Assembly (NCBI RefSeq): GCF_000512895.1
Contig: NZ_CP007033.1
Location: forward strand, 650,001 to 714,000
Origin: Dehalobacter restrictus DSM 9455
Lineage (GTDB): Bacteria; Bacillota; Desulfitobacteriia; Desulfitobacteriales; Syntrophobotulaceae
Reading direction: 5' to 3'
DNA length: 64,000 nt
Part shown: in pieces, positions 1-9,490 of the stretch
Layout: each line of letters opens with the position of its first letter
Position numbering within the stretch: the stretch's first letter is position 1
The notes under the pieces: generated by a model
Database searches by the model: none
What the model was told of the DNA's origin: nothing
What the model saw: only the letters and a program-made list of their open reading frames with translations
Program-made: the position numbers and the translations under genes

Positions 1-101
1 TTTTCTTTAACCTTAAATAGGATACCTCAGAATTTCAATCATTATACCGGTAAAAAATTCCTAAAAGTATTTGGAAGAAGTCATGGAAATCCTCATGGGA
101 T

Positions 102-794
102 TTATTGAATAAGAATCTCTTTCGGTAAGTCAAATGTACCTTCGGGGATGGAACCTGCACCGACTTTAATGTCTGTATATTCTGAGGTATTGGTCTGCCC
201 GTCCTGAACCAGTTCAAACTTAATGACGATTCCGTATTTTGTGCTTAACCAATCTTTATAATTCCCTTGGCCGCTGGTTACAGAAATTATTTTGCATTCC
301 AATCCGTTAAGCGTTTGTGTTCCGATGATTTGGTAACTTACATCAGCATTTTCATCTGTATCTAATGCCAGTGAATAGTCCATGGGGGTAATATTGTCAT
401 TCCCTTTATATTCGTTAATATTTACCTTGGCAGCCACAATTTGTCCTGGCCGGTAGGAAACGATTTCTCCCTTTTCTAAATCGAAGATGGAGACCGTTCT
501 TTGCCCATTCGTAATCGTATCCGTTTTCATTTTGGTATCTTTAAACCAAACGTTGCTTTCGGAAGATACTCCCGCATTCGTTGTTACAAGATGATAAGAG
601 ATCTCTCTGAGACCTGTACCTTTCATAATTAAGTTTGAAACCACTTCCTGATCACTGGTGTTATTGGTTCCAGCGGAGGAAACTGCAGCCGAAGGAGCAG
701 AAGAATTGTTTTTAAAGCTGCAAGCGGAAAGGATCAAGGTACTTATGAGCAATAGGACGGTAATCGTAAGAAGCTTCTTGTCAGTGATTTTCAT
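102..794 (-). CDS. Lipoprotein, LolA/LppX-like fold suspected
   Basis: A 230-residue secreted lipoprotein. The N-terminus has a lysine-rich start, a hydrophobic stretch and the lipobox LSAC at about residues 22-25, so the mature protein should be anchored to the outer face of the membrane by its cysteine. The start is supported by GGAGAAGG a few bases upstream. The mature part is rich in beta-strand-like segments (YSLALDTDENADVSYQIIG, LNGLECKIIS) resembling outer-membrane-lipoprotein-sorting-like domains that are common in clostridial lipoproteins; that fold assignment is inference. No catalytic motif is visible. It stands alone, facing away from the DUF1232 gene at 985. Confidence 0.8.
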   Translation of the reverse strand: MKITDKKLLTITVLLLISTLILSACSFKNNSSAPSAAVSSAGTNNTSDQEVVSNLIMKGTGLREISYHLVTTNAGVSSESNVWFKDTKMKTDTITNGQRTVSIFDLEKGEIVSYRPGQIVAAKVNINEYKGNDNITPMDYSLALDTDENADVSYQIIGTQTLNGLECKIISVTSGQGNYKDWLSTKYGIVIKFELVQDGQTNTSEYTDIKVGAGSIPEGTFDLPKEILIQ

Positions 795-984
795 GATTTA
801 CCTTCTCCAAGCGTAAGAGTTTATTGTCGGTTAAGAAGATATTCGTCATGGACAGGAAAATACCCTTTGAAACCTTGGTGCAATTGTTAGAGAAAGAAGC
901 TACAATAAAAGCAATAAAAGACGACGCCTATAAAATATTCTGTTGTACATAAAATAACGAAAAATAACGAAAAGAGGTTAGATC

Positions 985-1452
985 ATGAGTGACCAAATGA
1001 GGAACGACCATGAGAACGACCATAATGATTTTTATCAATCTCTAAGGAAAAAGATCAAGGATTACTTCACAAGTGAGGAAGGTAAAACGAATAAGTATGC
1101 AGAGTATATCCTGATTGCCCCCGACTTATTTCATCTTCTGTGCAAATTGACTATAGACAAGGAAGTCAACGTAGACGATAAAGCAAAACTGGCGATTGCG
1201 ATTGCTTATTTTGTCTCACCGATTGATTTAATCCCTGAGCTTTTTGTAGGACCGGTAGGATTTGTTGACGATATATCCGTGGCTGCTTATGTCCTGAACA
1301 CCATTATTAATAACACGAACCCGGAAGTTGTCCGCAGGCACTGGGCCGGTGAGGGTGATATCCTGATTAAAGTCCAGGAAATCATAAAAGTTGCCGATAA
1401 TATGGTTGGCACCGGACTGTGGAAGAAAATTAAAGAGATGCTTAGTAAATAA
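985..1452 (+). CDS. DUF1232 (YkvA-type) small membrane-associated protein
   Basis: A 155-residue protein with the DUF1232 signature in its middle: a hydrophobic helix followed by YFVSPIDLIPEL and then VGFVDDISVAAYV (about residues 75-105). The DUF1232 family is widespread with no settled biochemical role; members are usually small and membrane-associated. The N-terminal 40 residues are charged (HENDHND) and the C-terminus is amphipathic. The ribosome site AAGAGG lies just upstream of the ATG. It ends 47 bases before the aldo/keto reductase on the same strand, so the two may be co-transcribed. Confidence 0.85.
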   Translation: MSDQMRNDHENDHNDFYQSLRKKIKDYFTSEEGKTNKYAEYILIAPDLFHLLCKLTIDKEVNVDDKAKLAIAIAYFVSPIDLIPELFVGPVGFVDDISVAAYVLNTIINNTNPEVVRRHWAGEGDILIKVQEIIKVADNMVGTGLWKKIKEMLSK

Positions 1453-1499
1453 CGCAATAGGGTATAACAAAGAATGAAGATAAAATGGAGTGTAATATC

Positions 1500-2630
1500 A
1501 TGCAATATACGCTACTAGGAAAAACGGGACTCCAAGTTTCAAGGCTGGGGCTTGGCTGTATGCGATTCCCGAAAAGTGAAAAAGAAGCGATAGAAATGGT
1601 GCGGTATGCGGTAGATCACGGAGTCAATTACCTGGACACCGCTTACATCTATCCAAACAGTGAAATGATTACCGGGAAAGCGCTTCAAGGGGGCTATCGG
1701 AATAAGGCGTTGATCGCCACCAAAAGCCCCATATGGAAAATCGGCAAACACGGAGACTTCGAGAAATACTTGGATGAAGAGCTGAAACGCTTGGGAACCG
1801 ATCATATTGACATGTATCTTCTCCACAACATGAACCATGACAACTGGGAGAAAGTCAATCATTTTGATGGTCTTACTTTCCTTGATAAAATGGTCCAAAA
1901 GGGTAAAATACTGCACAAGAGTTTTTCTTTTCATGGGACACTGCCGGCATTCAAACAGGTCGTGGATGCCTTTGACTGGGAGATGGCACAAATTCAGCTG
2001 AATATTCTGGATGAAAATCAGCAGGCCGGGATTGAGGGGTTGAGATATGCGGCAGGAAAGGGTCTGGCGGTTGTTATCATGGAACCGTTAAGGGGCGGCT
2101 ACATGCTGGCTAACGTTCCCGAAGCAGTCGCTGATTTGGTTCATCAATATCCGGAGAAGAGATCCTTGGTCGCGTGGTGTTTCCGCTGGCTTTACAATAT
2201 GCCTGAGGTTTCCGTGATTCTTAGTGGCGCCAGTACGCTGGAGCAGTTGAAGGACAATTTGCGGATCTTTGATGAATCTGCAGTCAACGTAATGTCCGAG
2301 GCCGACCAAAATCTGATCAAAAAAATCCGGGAAGCTTTCGAGTCCAATAACAGCATCGGCTGTACAAGCTGCAGCTATTGTATGCCTTGTCCCCAAGGCG
2401 TAAGCATTCCTGAAATATTCAGACTCTACAACAGCCACCAGCTCATGAAAACGCATTGGGTAGACAAAGGGATGTACAGGGAAAGTCTGCTCCCCTCCGG
2501 TTCCGGAGCTGATCAGTGTATTTCTTGCGGAATCTGTGAGGAACATTGCCCACAGGCGCTGAGTATCCCGGTCTTGCTGAAGAAAGTACATGAGGAATTT
2601 ACAGCGAAAACAATCGGTGGGTGGAGTTGA
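1500..2630 (+). CDS. Aldo/keto reductase with C-terminal 4Fe-4S ferredoxin domain
   Basis: Residues about 1-270 form an aldo/keto reductase barrel: GLGCMRFP near the start, DTAYIYPNSE (catalytic Asp and Tyr), a Lys in ATKSPI and His in YLLHN complete the usual Asp-Tyr-Lys-His tetrad. The C-terminal 90 residues carry two ferredoxin-type cysteine groups, CTSCSYCMPCP and CISCGICEEHCP, so electrons may pass through 4Fe-4S clusters. This two-part architecture is common in anaerobic clostridia. An in-frame ATG at 1485 exists, but GGAG at 1487-1490 is correctly spaced only for the ATG at 1500, which also begins with the canonical MQYTLLGKTG. Confidence 0.93.
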   Translation: MQYTLLGKTGLQVSRLGLGCMRFPKSEKEAIEMVRYAVDHGVNYLDTAYIYPNSEMITGKALQGGYRNKALIATKSPIWKIGKHGDFEKYLDEELKRLGTDHIDMYLLHNMNHDNWEKVNHFDGLTFLDKMVQKGKILHKSFSFHGTLPAFKQVVDAFDWEMAQIQLNILDENQQAGIEGLRYAAGKGLAVVIMEPLRGGYMLANVPEAVADLVHQYPEKRSLVAWCFRWLYNMPEVSVILSGASTLEQLKDNLRIFDESAVNVMSEADQNLIKKIREAFESNNSIGCTSCSYCMPCPQGVSIPEIFRLYNSHQLMKTHWVDKGMYRESLLPSGSGADQCISCGICEEHCPQALSIPVLLKKVHEEFTAKTIGGWS

Positions 2631-2651
2631 TTTTGTAGAAAGACTATGTAT

Positions 2652-5600
2652 CTATAGGATATTGGCGCATGGTTTTCTTAATAATTCTTCGATTTCCTCA
2701 GCAGGCATTGGTCGGTAGAAATAATAACCCTGAACCTCGTCGCACATGTTCTGACTTAAGAATTGTACTTGTTTCTCGGTTTCCACCCCTTCGGCAATAA
2801 CCTCCAGGTCTAGATTTTTAGCAAGATTTATGATGACTTTGGTGATTGCTCTGTCTTTTTCATCTTTTTCAATACCGTGAACAAAATGCATATCCATTTT
2901 CAATCGATCGATCGGCAAATTTTTCAGCCTGTTTAAAGAGGAGTATTCTGTGCCAAAGTCGTCGATAGAGATGGTAATCCCTAACTTCTTAAAATCGTTT
3001 AAAACCTGAATAATATTTGCTTCATTTATCGCAGAACCTTCTGTAATTTCCAATTCCAGATACTTGGGTTGAAGTCCGGTTTCTTGAAGGACATTTGCGA
3101 TCTGACCAACAATATTCGGGTTGCGAAGTTGATTTACCGAAATATTAACAGACATCCGCACCGGAGGATATCCTTTTTCCTGCCAGATCTTATTTTGCCG
3201 GCAAGCTGTTTTAAGTACCCATTCTCCGATCGTGTTAATGATCCCACTTTGCTCGGCAATCGGGATGAATACTGCCGGGGATACCATTCCCAACTCCGGA
3301 TGCTTCCATCTTAACAAAGCTTCCATTCCGATGATTTTTGCTTCCGGAAGATGGACCTGGGGCTGGTAATACACCAACAATTCTTCGCGTTCTAAAGCTC
3401 GGAACAGACTGTTTTTCAGTATCATTTTATTCCGAATGTCCTCTTTCATCTCGGAAGAACAGAGGGCATACTGGTTTTTCCCTTTCTCTTTGGCCTTATA
3501 CATTGCAATATCCGAGTTTATAATCAACGTTTCTGTATCTTGTCCATCAATAGGATATAGCGCAATCCCTGCACTTGCTGTAACAAAGAATTCCTTACCT
3601 CTTAGTACCGCCGGTTCTTTGAATAAACCCATTATTTTATCGGCAATGGCCATAACATCTTGATAGTCGGAAATATTATTCAGCAAAATCAGAAATTCAT
3701 CGCCGCCAAAACGGGATACTGTGTCGGTTTTGCGGGTACATTCCAATAATTCCTGCCCGACTTTAGTGATCAGTTCGTCCCCGCCTTCATGGCCCAAAGT
3801 ATCATTAACCGTTTTGAAAGAATCAAGATCCAGGAAAATCACCGCGAGCATCTTTTGAATCCGGCCGGCTTGGTGGATCGCTTGCGTAACCCTGTCCTGG
3901 AACAATACCCGGTTGGGTAGCTTCGTTAAATGATCATAGTAGGCTAATTGTTTAATTTCTCTTTCCGCCTGGACTTTCGTCAGAGCGTCTCCCAAAATAT
4001 TTGCAATGACCTTGAGTAAATCAATCTGGTCTTCACGCCATTTTTTAGGGATTCTGCGGGAATCAATCCCAAATGAGCCTAATATCTGACCGTTTCCAGC
4101 AATGGGTAGGCAAATTTCTGATTTTGTATGAATAATTTTACCCTCTGATATCTGATTCATGAGGATCGAGTCTTCCGCTCCCGGGCATTCTATCGCTTCG
4201 CTGACAATAAGACCATGCCGGTACCAAGCAAACGGAAGGGTAACGCGATGTTGCTCCCTGTCCAGTAAATAAATCCATGCCCTGTCCATCTCAAAAAACC
4301 GTCCGCATTCCTCAAGCGCCTGATTGATTTTCTGCTCTAAATTCATTTGATTTGCTGTGATGAAATCCGAAGAAATCTTCGAGATTAATTTCTGCAGTTT
4401 TATCTGCTCAGCGTTTTCTCTCAGTCTGCGAATATACAGTTTATTGACATAGAAAGCCAACCAAAGAACGACAAGGAAAAATAAGATTCTTGCCAAATAG
4501 TCTTGAGCATTTATCTCAACGTTAACCTTTGGCGTGATGAACCAGCCCAGAATCTGGGTAGATATGATGGAGACTCCCAATGAAGCTAAGATAATGCGTT
4601 GATTGAACACCAGGGCAATAATTACAAAAATAATAGGAAACGCCCAAACCGTAATACTCCCGGTTTCAATAAACCTTAAAGTAAAAATTGGAATGGCCAG
4701 AACATTCACCACAAAATAAATAATATCTTTTTTATTTTCCGCGATAGGCATCCACTTCACGAACAAAATGACAAGTCCTAGAAAAAGGACAGCAATACTT
4801 GTCAATATGACAGGCGTTAAATCGTTCGTCATGTTAAAAAGAAAAAACGAAACAAAATTAATAACGCCGCAGGCAAACATAGCAAAGGCCATATAGCTGA
4901 TAATATTGCCGCGGGTGGATTCATTTAAGATGGTTTCCTCAGCATTGATGATCTTCTCAGGCTTCATCAGTCCGTATTTTTTAATAGCGTAGTAAATGAC
5001 GATGAGCGACATCGAGATAATAAAAGGAGCCAATTGGGGAAGCGGCATTTTCCAAAAAGTGCTGGCGACAATATCCGTAAAGGATGCAAAGATTAAGGTT
5101 GCAATAATCCAAGATAGGATGAGCCTTGCCTTTTTCTTACTACTCCGGGCAGAAGCTCTTCTCCCCCATAACCAAATCATTCCTGCGGAAACAATGCAGA
5201 AAATAATATAATAATAATTGAAGAAAGAATTAAAGCCACTATTCGGAACATTAATCCAGCCATTGACCGTATGAATTAATTTATACTTAGATTCCGCAGA
5301 ACCGGAGATCCCATAAATATACATTGTCAGGACGGAGGGGAAATAAAGCAGCAGGTATAGCCACCATTTGTTTAACAAATTTTTTTTCTCGGTTAGAATT
5401 AAACTGAAATGAAGCAGGATACTGAAAAACGAACCCCAACCAACGACTGAGATCCTACGCCAGATTAAGCTAAGTTCTTGATTCTGGGCAGAAACGCAAA
5501 TGGAAAACCCGAAAGCCCATAGACTCAAGGAAATACACAGTACAAAAAAAGCTTTGTTCAATCCGGCTTTCGGGTCAAGATAAAGTGTATAGGCCCCAAG

Positions 5601-5660
5601 AGAGCTGCTCATTACACAAGAAAAGAAAAATAAAACTGAAAAAAAATGTGATGATTCCAT
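2652..5660 (-). CDS. Membrane GAF-GGDEF-EAL cyclic-di-GMP enzyme
   Basis: About 1000 residues. The N-terminal half is hydrophobic with roughly a dozen membrane segments, the first block resembling the 7TM sensor region of histidine kinases. A GAF-like region follows, then a GGDEF domain with intact active site RFGGDEF and an upstream RKTD matching the RxxD product-inhibition site, then an EAL domain with EALLRW, NISVNQL, IDDFGTEYSSL and EGVETEKQ. Both cyclase and phosphodiesterase halves therefore look intact, so it may make and break cyclic-di-GMP. The open frame extends to 5774, but ATG at 5660 has AAGGG upstream and begins right at the first membrane helix. Monocistronic; no neighbour partner. 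Confidence 0.92.
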   Translation of the reverse strand: MESSHFFSVLFFFSCVMSSSLGAYTLYLDPKAGLNKAFFVLCISLSLWAFGFSICVSAQNQELSLIWRRISVVGWGSFFSILLHFSLILTEKKNLLNKWWLYLLLYFPSVLTMYIYGISGSAESKYKLIHTVNGWINVPNSGFNSFFNYYYIIFCIVSAGMIWLWGRRASARSSKKKARLILSWIIATLIFASFTDIVASTFWKMPLPQLAPFIISMSLIVIYYAIKKYGLMKPEKIINAEETILNESTRGNIISYMAFAMFACGVINFVSFFLFNMTNDLTPVILTSIAVLFLGLVILFVKWMPIAENKKDIIYFVVNVLAIPIFTLRFIETGSITVWAFPIIFVIIALVFNQRIILASLGVSIISTQILGWFITPKVNVEINAQDYLARILFFLVVLWLAFYVNKLYIRRLRENAEQIKLQKLISKISSDFITANQMNLEQKINQALEECGRFFEMDRAWIYLLDREQHRVTLPFAWYRHGLIVSEAIECPGAEDSILMNQISEGKIIHTKSEICLPIAGNGQILGSFGIDSRRIPKKWREDQIDLLKVIANILGDALTKVQAEREIKQLAYYDHLTKLPNRVLFQDRVTQAIHQAGRIQKMLAVIFLDLDSFKTVNDTLGHEGGDELITKVGQELLECTRKTDTVSRFGGDEFLILLNNISDYQDVMAIADKIMGLFKEPAVLRGKEFFVTASAGIALYPIDGQDTETLIINSDIAMYKAKEKGKNQYALCSSEMKEDIRNKMILKNSLFRALEREELLVYYQPQVHLPEAKIIGMEALLRWKHPELGMVSPAVFIPIAEQSGIINTIGEWVLKTACRQNKIWQEKGYPPVRMSVNISVNQLRNPNIVGQIANVLQETGLQPKYLELEITEGSAINEANIIQVLNDFKKLGITISIDDFGTEYSSLNRLKNLPIDRLKMDMHFVHGIEKDEKDRAITKVIINLAKNLDLEVIAEGVETEKQVQFLSQNMCDEVQGYYFYRPMPAEEIEELLRKPCANIL

Positions 5661-5855
5661 ATTTCCCTTCTCTGATGGAAATACTGCTAAGATCAGATTT
5701 ACATCATTTTTGATAAAGTAATCAACGGCTGTTAAACAAATTATTCTACTTTTAACTACATTTTCCTTCATCATTTTCAGAAAGCATCAACTATTTTACA
5801 GAACTGCCTTATAATGCAAATGAAGATTCAACTTTATGTCAAAAAACGTGTCAAA

Positions 5856-5875
5856 AAAAGGCGGTGTTGCAAAAC
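5856..5875. repeat. Left terminal inverted repeat of IS1182-type element
   Basis: Matches the reverse complement of 7874-7893 at 17 of 20 bases; defines the left end of the element. Confidence 0.8.
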
Positions 5876-5922
5876 TACAAATGTAGTGGGGCAATACCGC
5901 CTTCTCCAATAGTTAAATAAGT

Positions 5923-5960
5923 AGCCAGCAAAATCGTTATAGGTTTTAGCTGGCTTTTTT
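5923..5960 (+). terminator. Rho-independent terminator inside the left end of the IS
   Basis: AGCCAGC (5923-5929) pairs with GCTGGCT (5949-5955), flanked by AAAA/TTTT that extends the stem, followed by a T run to 5960. It would stop plus-strand transcription entering the element toward the antisense side of the transposase gene. Confidence 0.65.
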
Positions 5961-6007
5961 CATAACTGGATAGTCATAGGTATGACTAATAAGGCTCAAG
6001 AAGGCAG

Positions 6008-6113
6008 GGTGATGCAATGTCTACCCGCTTTCGGCAAGTTGCGCCCTCCGTGGCGCAAAAAGCCGCGCTGCGCAATCCATGCTCCGCTTATGCTGGTTAG
6101 ACATTGCATCGCC
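6008..6113. repeat. Structured repeat element, copy 1 (inside IS1182 element)
   Basis: A 106-nt element with a 16-bp terminal stem: bases 6008-6023 pair with 6098-6113 (GATGCAATGTCTA and its complement), extended by CC/GG. The core contains CCGCTTTCGG and a 7-bp hairpin TTGCGCC (6039-6045) / GGCGCAA (6052-6058), then GCCGCGCTGCGCAATCC. The core is homologous to the reverse complement of 59083-59192, where the terminal stem has an unrelated sequence. Coding strand unknown; GAAA-type loops appear when read on the minus strand here. It may be a structured RNA or a small mobile element. Confidence 0.75.
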
Positions 6114-6173
6114 TAATCTTTGGTCTTTGTAATCGATATGTCTTTGGAAGTAAGCATGTCTATCCCGCTAGTA

Positions 6174-7778
6174 TCAAGCCGTCTTTAGCCGGTGAAGCGG
6201 TTTCCCAATGCGCTCATTCTGTATTTTAGCATGAAGCTTGTTGAAGTTATATCCAAAGCACAACAGCATAAACTCATTTTTCACACTTACTTTGCCGCGT
6301 GTTAAGAAACGATTGAAGTTGTAATCGTTCTTCAAGACCCCGAAGGCGCCTTCCGCCTGAATAGACCGATTTACCCTAAGTAAGATACCTTTTTCGGATG
6401 TAATATTCTCATAGGATACCTGGCGTTTCTCGATGAATTTCTTGGAAACCTGCATCCGTCGGTTTCCTTTGGACTTTGTACACTTCTCTCTCTTGAGACA
6501 GCCTTGGCAGTCCTCGCATTCATATACCGTTATTTCAGACCGATAACCGGTTGCTGACATTCTATTTGTGATTCCTGCAGGTTTAAGTTGCTTGCCGTTA
6601 CTGCAGGTGTATTCGTCTTTTTCGGCATTGTAATCCATGTTTTCTCGTTTGCTGATATCATTTTTAAAACTTCTTTTCTTCCATTGCTCATACGTTTGCG
6701 GCTTGATGTAACAGGCCTGTCTTTGCTTCTCCAGATACAGATAGTTTTCTTCACTTTCATAGCCGGAGTCGGCAATGATGTTCTTGTACCGGTATTTTAA
6801 GCGGCCCTCCATCTCTTTTAAAAAGGGGATCAGCGTGTTTAAGTCGTTTCTGTCTTGAAAAATATTCATGCCCGTTATGTATTCGCCTTCGACTCCAATC
6901 TGAACATTGTAAGCCGGCTTTAGCTGGGCATTGCGCATATGGTCGTCTTTCATATGCATGAAGGTGGCATCCGTGTCTGTCTTGGAGTAGCTATTTCTGC
7001 CATTAAACAGAGCATTATGTTTATCGTATTCTGCCTGACGTAAGGAAAATTCTTTGATTTGTTCGGTATATCGCTGCAATTCTGTCTTCCGTTTGCCAAT
7101 GCCATAAACAAATTCGATGTTTTCTTCTTTTTGCTTCTCCTCTAAATACATGACTATTCCCGCCAGATCACGGCACAGGCTATCTTTGTTGACGCTGAAA
7201 TTTGTATGGTAGGTTTCATTAATTTTCTCCAGGCAACCTTGTATCTTAGTAAACATTTTGCTTTCATTTTTGCTCACTGCCTTCTTCCAAACGAAGGTAT
7301 AACGATTGGCACTCGCTTCAATTTTTGTCCCGTCGATGAACAGATTTTCGAAGGCTACTTCGCCGATCTGATGCAGATAGATGACCATTTGATAAAATAA
7401 TCCGTCGATGGCATCGACGAGATAGTCTTTTCGAAACCGGGCAATGGTCGAATGATCCGGGGTCGGATTTCCCCCCAAGAGCCACATGAAATTAATATCT
7501 CTTCGGCAGGCTTTCTCAATATTTCTGCTCGAATAGATATTGTTCATGTAAGCATAAGTCAGCACCTTGAATAGGATTTTTGGTTCGACTGCAGGTTTTC
7601 TTCCGGTAGAAGAGTATGCCTGATAGAGCTCTTTGTAGTTTAATCCCTCCAGTATGTGGCTGAGCAGTCGAACGGAGTCATCCTCCGGTATTAATACCTC
7701 AAAATTAAATGGTAAAACTAATTGATACCCATCATGATATTCTGTATAATTTTTGTTGTGTAATTTATTTAGTTGCAT
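6174..7778 (-). CDS. IS1182-family DDE transposase
   Basis: A full-length 534-residue transposase. The N-terminal half has the family's conserved GRKPAVEPKILFKVLTYAYM and the PTPDHSTIARFR segment; catalytic acidic residues are visible in FIDGTKIEASANRY, IADSGYESEENY and AEGAFGVLKNDYNF. A cysteine-rich insert (CSNGKQ, CEDCQGCLKREKC) is typical of the family and probably binds zinc. The frame is uninterrupted and the terminal repeats are present, so the element could still be mobile. A second element of this family is not seen in the window. Confidence 0.93.
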   Translation of the reverse strand: MQLNKLHNKNYTEYHDGYQLVLPFNFEVLIPEDDSVRLLSHILEGLNYKELYQAYSSTGRKPAVEPKILFKVLTYAYMNNIYSSRNIEKACRRDINFMWLLGGNPTPDHSTIARFRKDYLVDAIDGLFYQMVIYLHQIGEVAFENLFIDGTKIEASANRYTFVWKKAVSKNESKMFTKIQGCLEKINETYHTNFSVNKDSLCRDLAGIVMYLEEKQKEENIEFVYGIGKRKTELQRYTEQIKEFSLRQAEYDKHNALFNGRNSYSKTDTDATFMHMKDDHMRNAQLKPAYNVQIGVEGEYITGMNIFQDRNDLNTLIPFLKEMEGRLKYRYKNIIADSGYESEENYLYLEKQRQACYIKPQTYEQWKKRSFKNDISKRENMDYNAEKDEYTCSNGKQLKPAGITNRMSATGYRSEITVYECEDCQGCLKREKCTKSKGNRRMQVSKKFIEKRQVSYENITSEKGILLRVNRSIQAEGAFGVLKNDYNFNRFLTRGKVSVKNEFMLLCFGYNFNKLHAKIQNERIGKPLHRLKTA

Positions 7779-7798
7779 AACTAAATTATACAGTATTT

Positions 7799-7821
7799 GC
7801 GGGCTCTTTGAGCCCGCTTTT
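7799..7821 (+). terminator. Hairpin terminator upstream of the transposase start
   Basis: GCGGGCT (7799-7805) pairs with AGCCCGC (7811-7817) and is followed by TTTT on the plus strand. Lies just inside the right end of the IS1182-type element. Confidence 0.6.
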
Positions 7822-7873
7822 GCTATTTCTCACGCAATAAAAGTAGGGCTATTGCCCACGAACGGTTACGTTC

Positions 7874-7893
7874 GTTGTGCAACAGCCCCTTTT
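7874..7893. repeat. Right terminal inverted repeat of IS1182-type element
   Basis: Partner of 5856-5875 (17 of 20 matches when inverted); marks the right end of the element beside the hypothetical gene at 8069. Confidence 0.8.
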
Positions 7894-8068
7894 ATTATCA
7901 ATAATTTTTATTTTTAAGCTATTATTTGTCAGTTCATCTCTCATGGATAGCTTGCCAAGTATTATCCATACGCTCATCCCCCTGCTCCTAGGATCTATCA
8001 TATCACCGTATGAATACTTCTACAGAACTGATTTTTCCATTTATAACCATTTAAGCAAAAATATCTCT

Positions 8069-9490
8069 TTAGCGGAACCAAACTTCACAACCATCAAAGG
8101 GGTTGGCGGTTCCTAAATTCAAGTGCCCGTTTGCTGTTTTAAACAAGATCCTTGCACCGTAGTTATGCGGATTTCCCAAACCGTTTAAGGTAATTGGAGC
8201 CCAATGAATGCCATCCTTGGACTTAAACAAATCAAATCCATTAAATGGATAGATTGCATCGCCTACTGTAAGCAGCACGCTAAGAATGATTCGCAGAAGT
8301 TCTTCTAGAAATCCGGGTAAATTTAGAATTGCAGGAATGATAGCGGGAACGAGCGGTTTAAGGAGTACAGACCAGTCAAATGTGCCCAGGAAGAATTCCC
8401 CATTGTATTCTTCCAGCTGCCAGCAGTATAAATTAAAGGGATTTCCTAACCCCGAGGGTTTATGGCTTAATGCTTTGCCCCGTGTGCCCGTGGTGGGGTT
8501 GGTAGGCTTTTTAGCCTTGCCCCCGATTACCAGCTGCCAATGATCCTGCGCGTCTATCCTCACCAGGTCAAAGGGTTTAAATGCGGAGAGATTCATCGGC
8601 TGTTGCGCAAGAAGAGGGAACATAATGGCGCCAACATATAAATAATCTTTAAACGCTCCAAGTGTTAAGGGAATAATATTAAGCGCATCACCGGCTCCCT
8701 TGTCGATCACCAATTTCCATTCATTAATGATGGGTCCTGTGCCTTCAGTTCTCCAAAGTTCAAATCCTTCCACCAGATTAGAGGTAGCGGCATAAAGGTG
8801 TCCTTTAAAGCTTGCCATCATCATTACTTGCCCGCTTGGGTTTTTACCTTGGATAAATCCCGGGTTGCTTGGATCCCCTGTAACCTGCTCCCATCTGCCA
8901 TTTGGAAAGTGAACGGTAGGAGGGATATATTCATAAATCAGAGCAGTTAGAGTTTGAGAGATCTCATCTACAGTTGACATATAGAGTTTTTCGTTGGTAT
9001 GAATCACCATTGCCCTTGTGGAAGTACCGTTAAGATTATCATTGGGTATTTCAAGCCAGGACAATCCATCTGTGGACCTAAATGTCCTTACCTTACCCTG
9101 ACAATACCCACCAACATAAAGCGCCGTTTGACCATTCAGGTCGGTATAACGGATCATATACCGAAAACCTTGGATAATATTGAAATCAGCTGGAGCTTTA
9201 AAAACTTTCTCCCAACCGGCATGGGGAAGCGCTTTGTTATAACGCCAGATTTCTGCTCTGTTATCGACAACCTCAGGGGTTAGCTCCTTCGGGATTTCGA
9301 AATCCCCCAATATTCCTGCATTCTTAATAGTCAGGAGAATGTTATAGAGAATATTTCTTCCGGTCCCTACATAGAGATATTCTCCCATCTCAGCCATTGA
9401 CCAGGCATAATTGTTTTGCATGGCGTTGTTGGGATTTGTATCAAAACCGTTTCGGGGAGTTATTTTTTGGAAACCATATTTATTGAACAC
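8069..9490 (-). CDS. Hypothetical protein, probable beta-propeller
   Basis: About 473 residues, no signal peptide. The sequence contains repeated blocks of the type LYVGTGRN, LYVGGYCQG, LYMSTVDE, LYAATSNLVEG, LYVGAIMFP, FFLGTFDWS and LNLGTANPFDG, each followed by a W-containing segment such as ELWRTEG or DGIHWAPI. This periodic pattern of a strand, a small-residue turn and an aromatic is what beta-propeller proteins show; the fold is inferred and no enzyme motif is visible. The open frame begins with TTG at 9505, but that codon lies inside the ribosome site; GGAGG is spaced 8 bases before GTG at 9490, which I take as the start. Its left end is next to the IS1182-type element. Confidence 0.8.
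   Translation of the reverse strand: MFNKYGFQKITPRNGFDTNPNNAMQNNYAWSMAEMGEYLYVGTGRNILYNILLTIKNAGILGDFEIPKELTPEVVDNRAEIWRYNKALPHAGWEKVFKAPADFNIIQGFRYMIRYTDLNGQTALYVGGYCQGKVRTFRSTDGLSWLEIPNDNLNGTSTRAMVIHTNEKLYMSTVDEISQTLTALIYEYIPPTVHFPNGRWEQVTGDPSNPGFIQGKNPSGQVMMMASFKGHLYAATSNLVEGFELWRTEGTGPIINEWKLVIDKGAGDALNIIPLTLGAFKDYLYVGAIMFPLLAQQPMNLSAFKPFDLVRIDAQDHWQLVIGGKAKKPTNPTTGTRGKALSHKPSGLGNPFNLYCWQLEEYNGEFFLGTFDWSVLLKPLVPAIIPAILNLPGFLEELLRIILSVLLTVGDAIYPFNGFDLFKSKDGIHWAPITLNGLGNPHNYGARILFKTANGHLNLGTANPFDGCEVWFR

Larger units (their letters stand above)
5856..7893 (-). mobile_element. IS1182-family insertion sequence, complete
   Basis: About 2.04 kb. Terminal inverted repeats match at 17 of 20 positions (5856-5875 and 7874-7893, beginning AAAAGG). 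Each end also folds on itself: GGCGGTGTTGC (5860-5870) faces GCAATACCGCC (5891-5901) around CTAC-AAAT-GTAG, and the right end shows GGGCT...AGCCC (7846-7888). One DDE transposase is encoded. The element is longer than many IS1182 members partly because a 106-nt structured repeat lies between the transposase stop and the left end. No convincing target duplication was found in the flanks. Confidence 0.85.

Noticed and set aside
1539-2591. Two minus-strand open frames opposite the aldo/keto reductase
   Set aside because: The plus strand encodes all catalytic and ferredoxin motifs; the antisense frames have no protein-like features.
5856-7893. Target-site duplication for the IS1182-type element
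   Set aside because: The flanks are A/T-rich and no unambiguous matching 4-8 bp direct repeat could be assigned.
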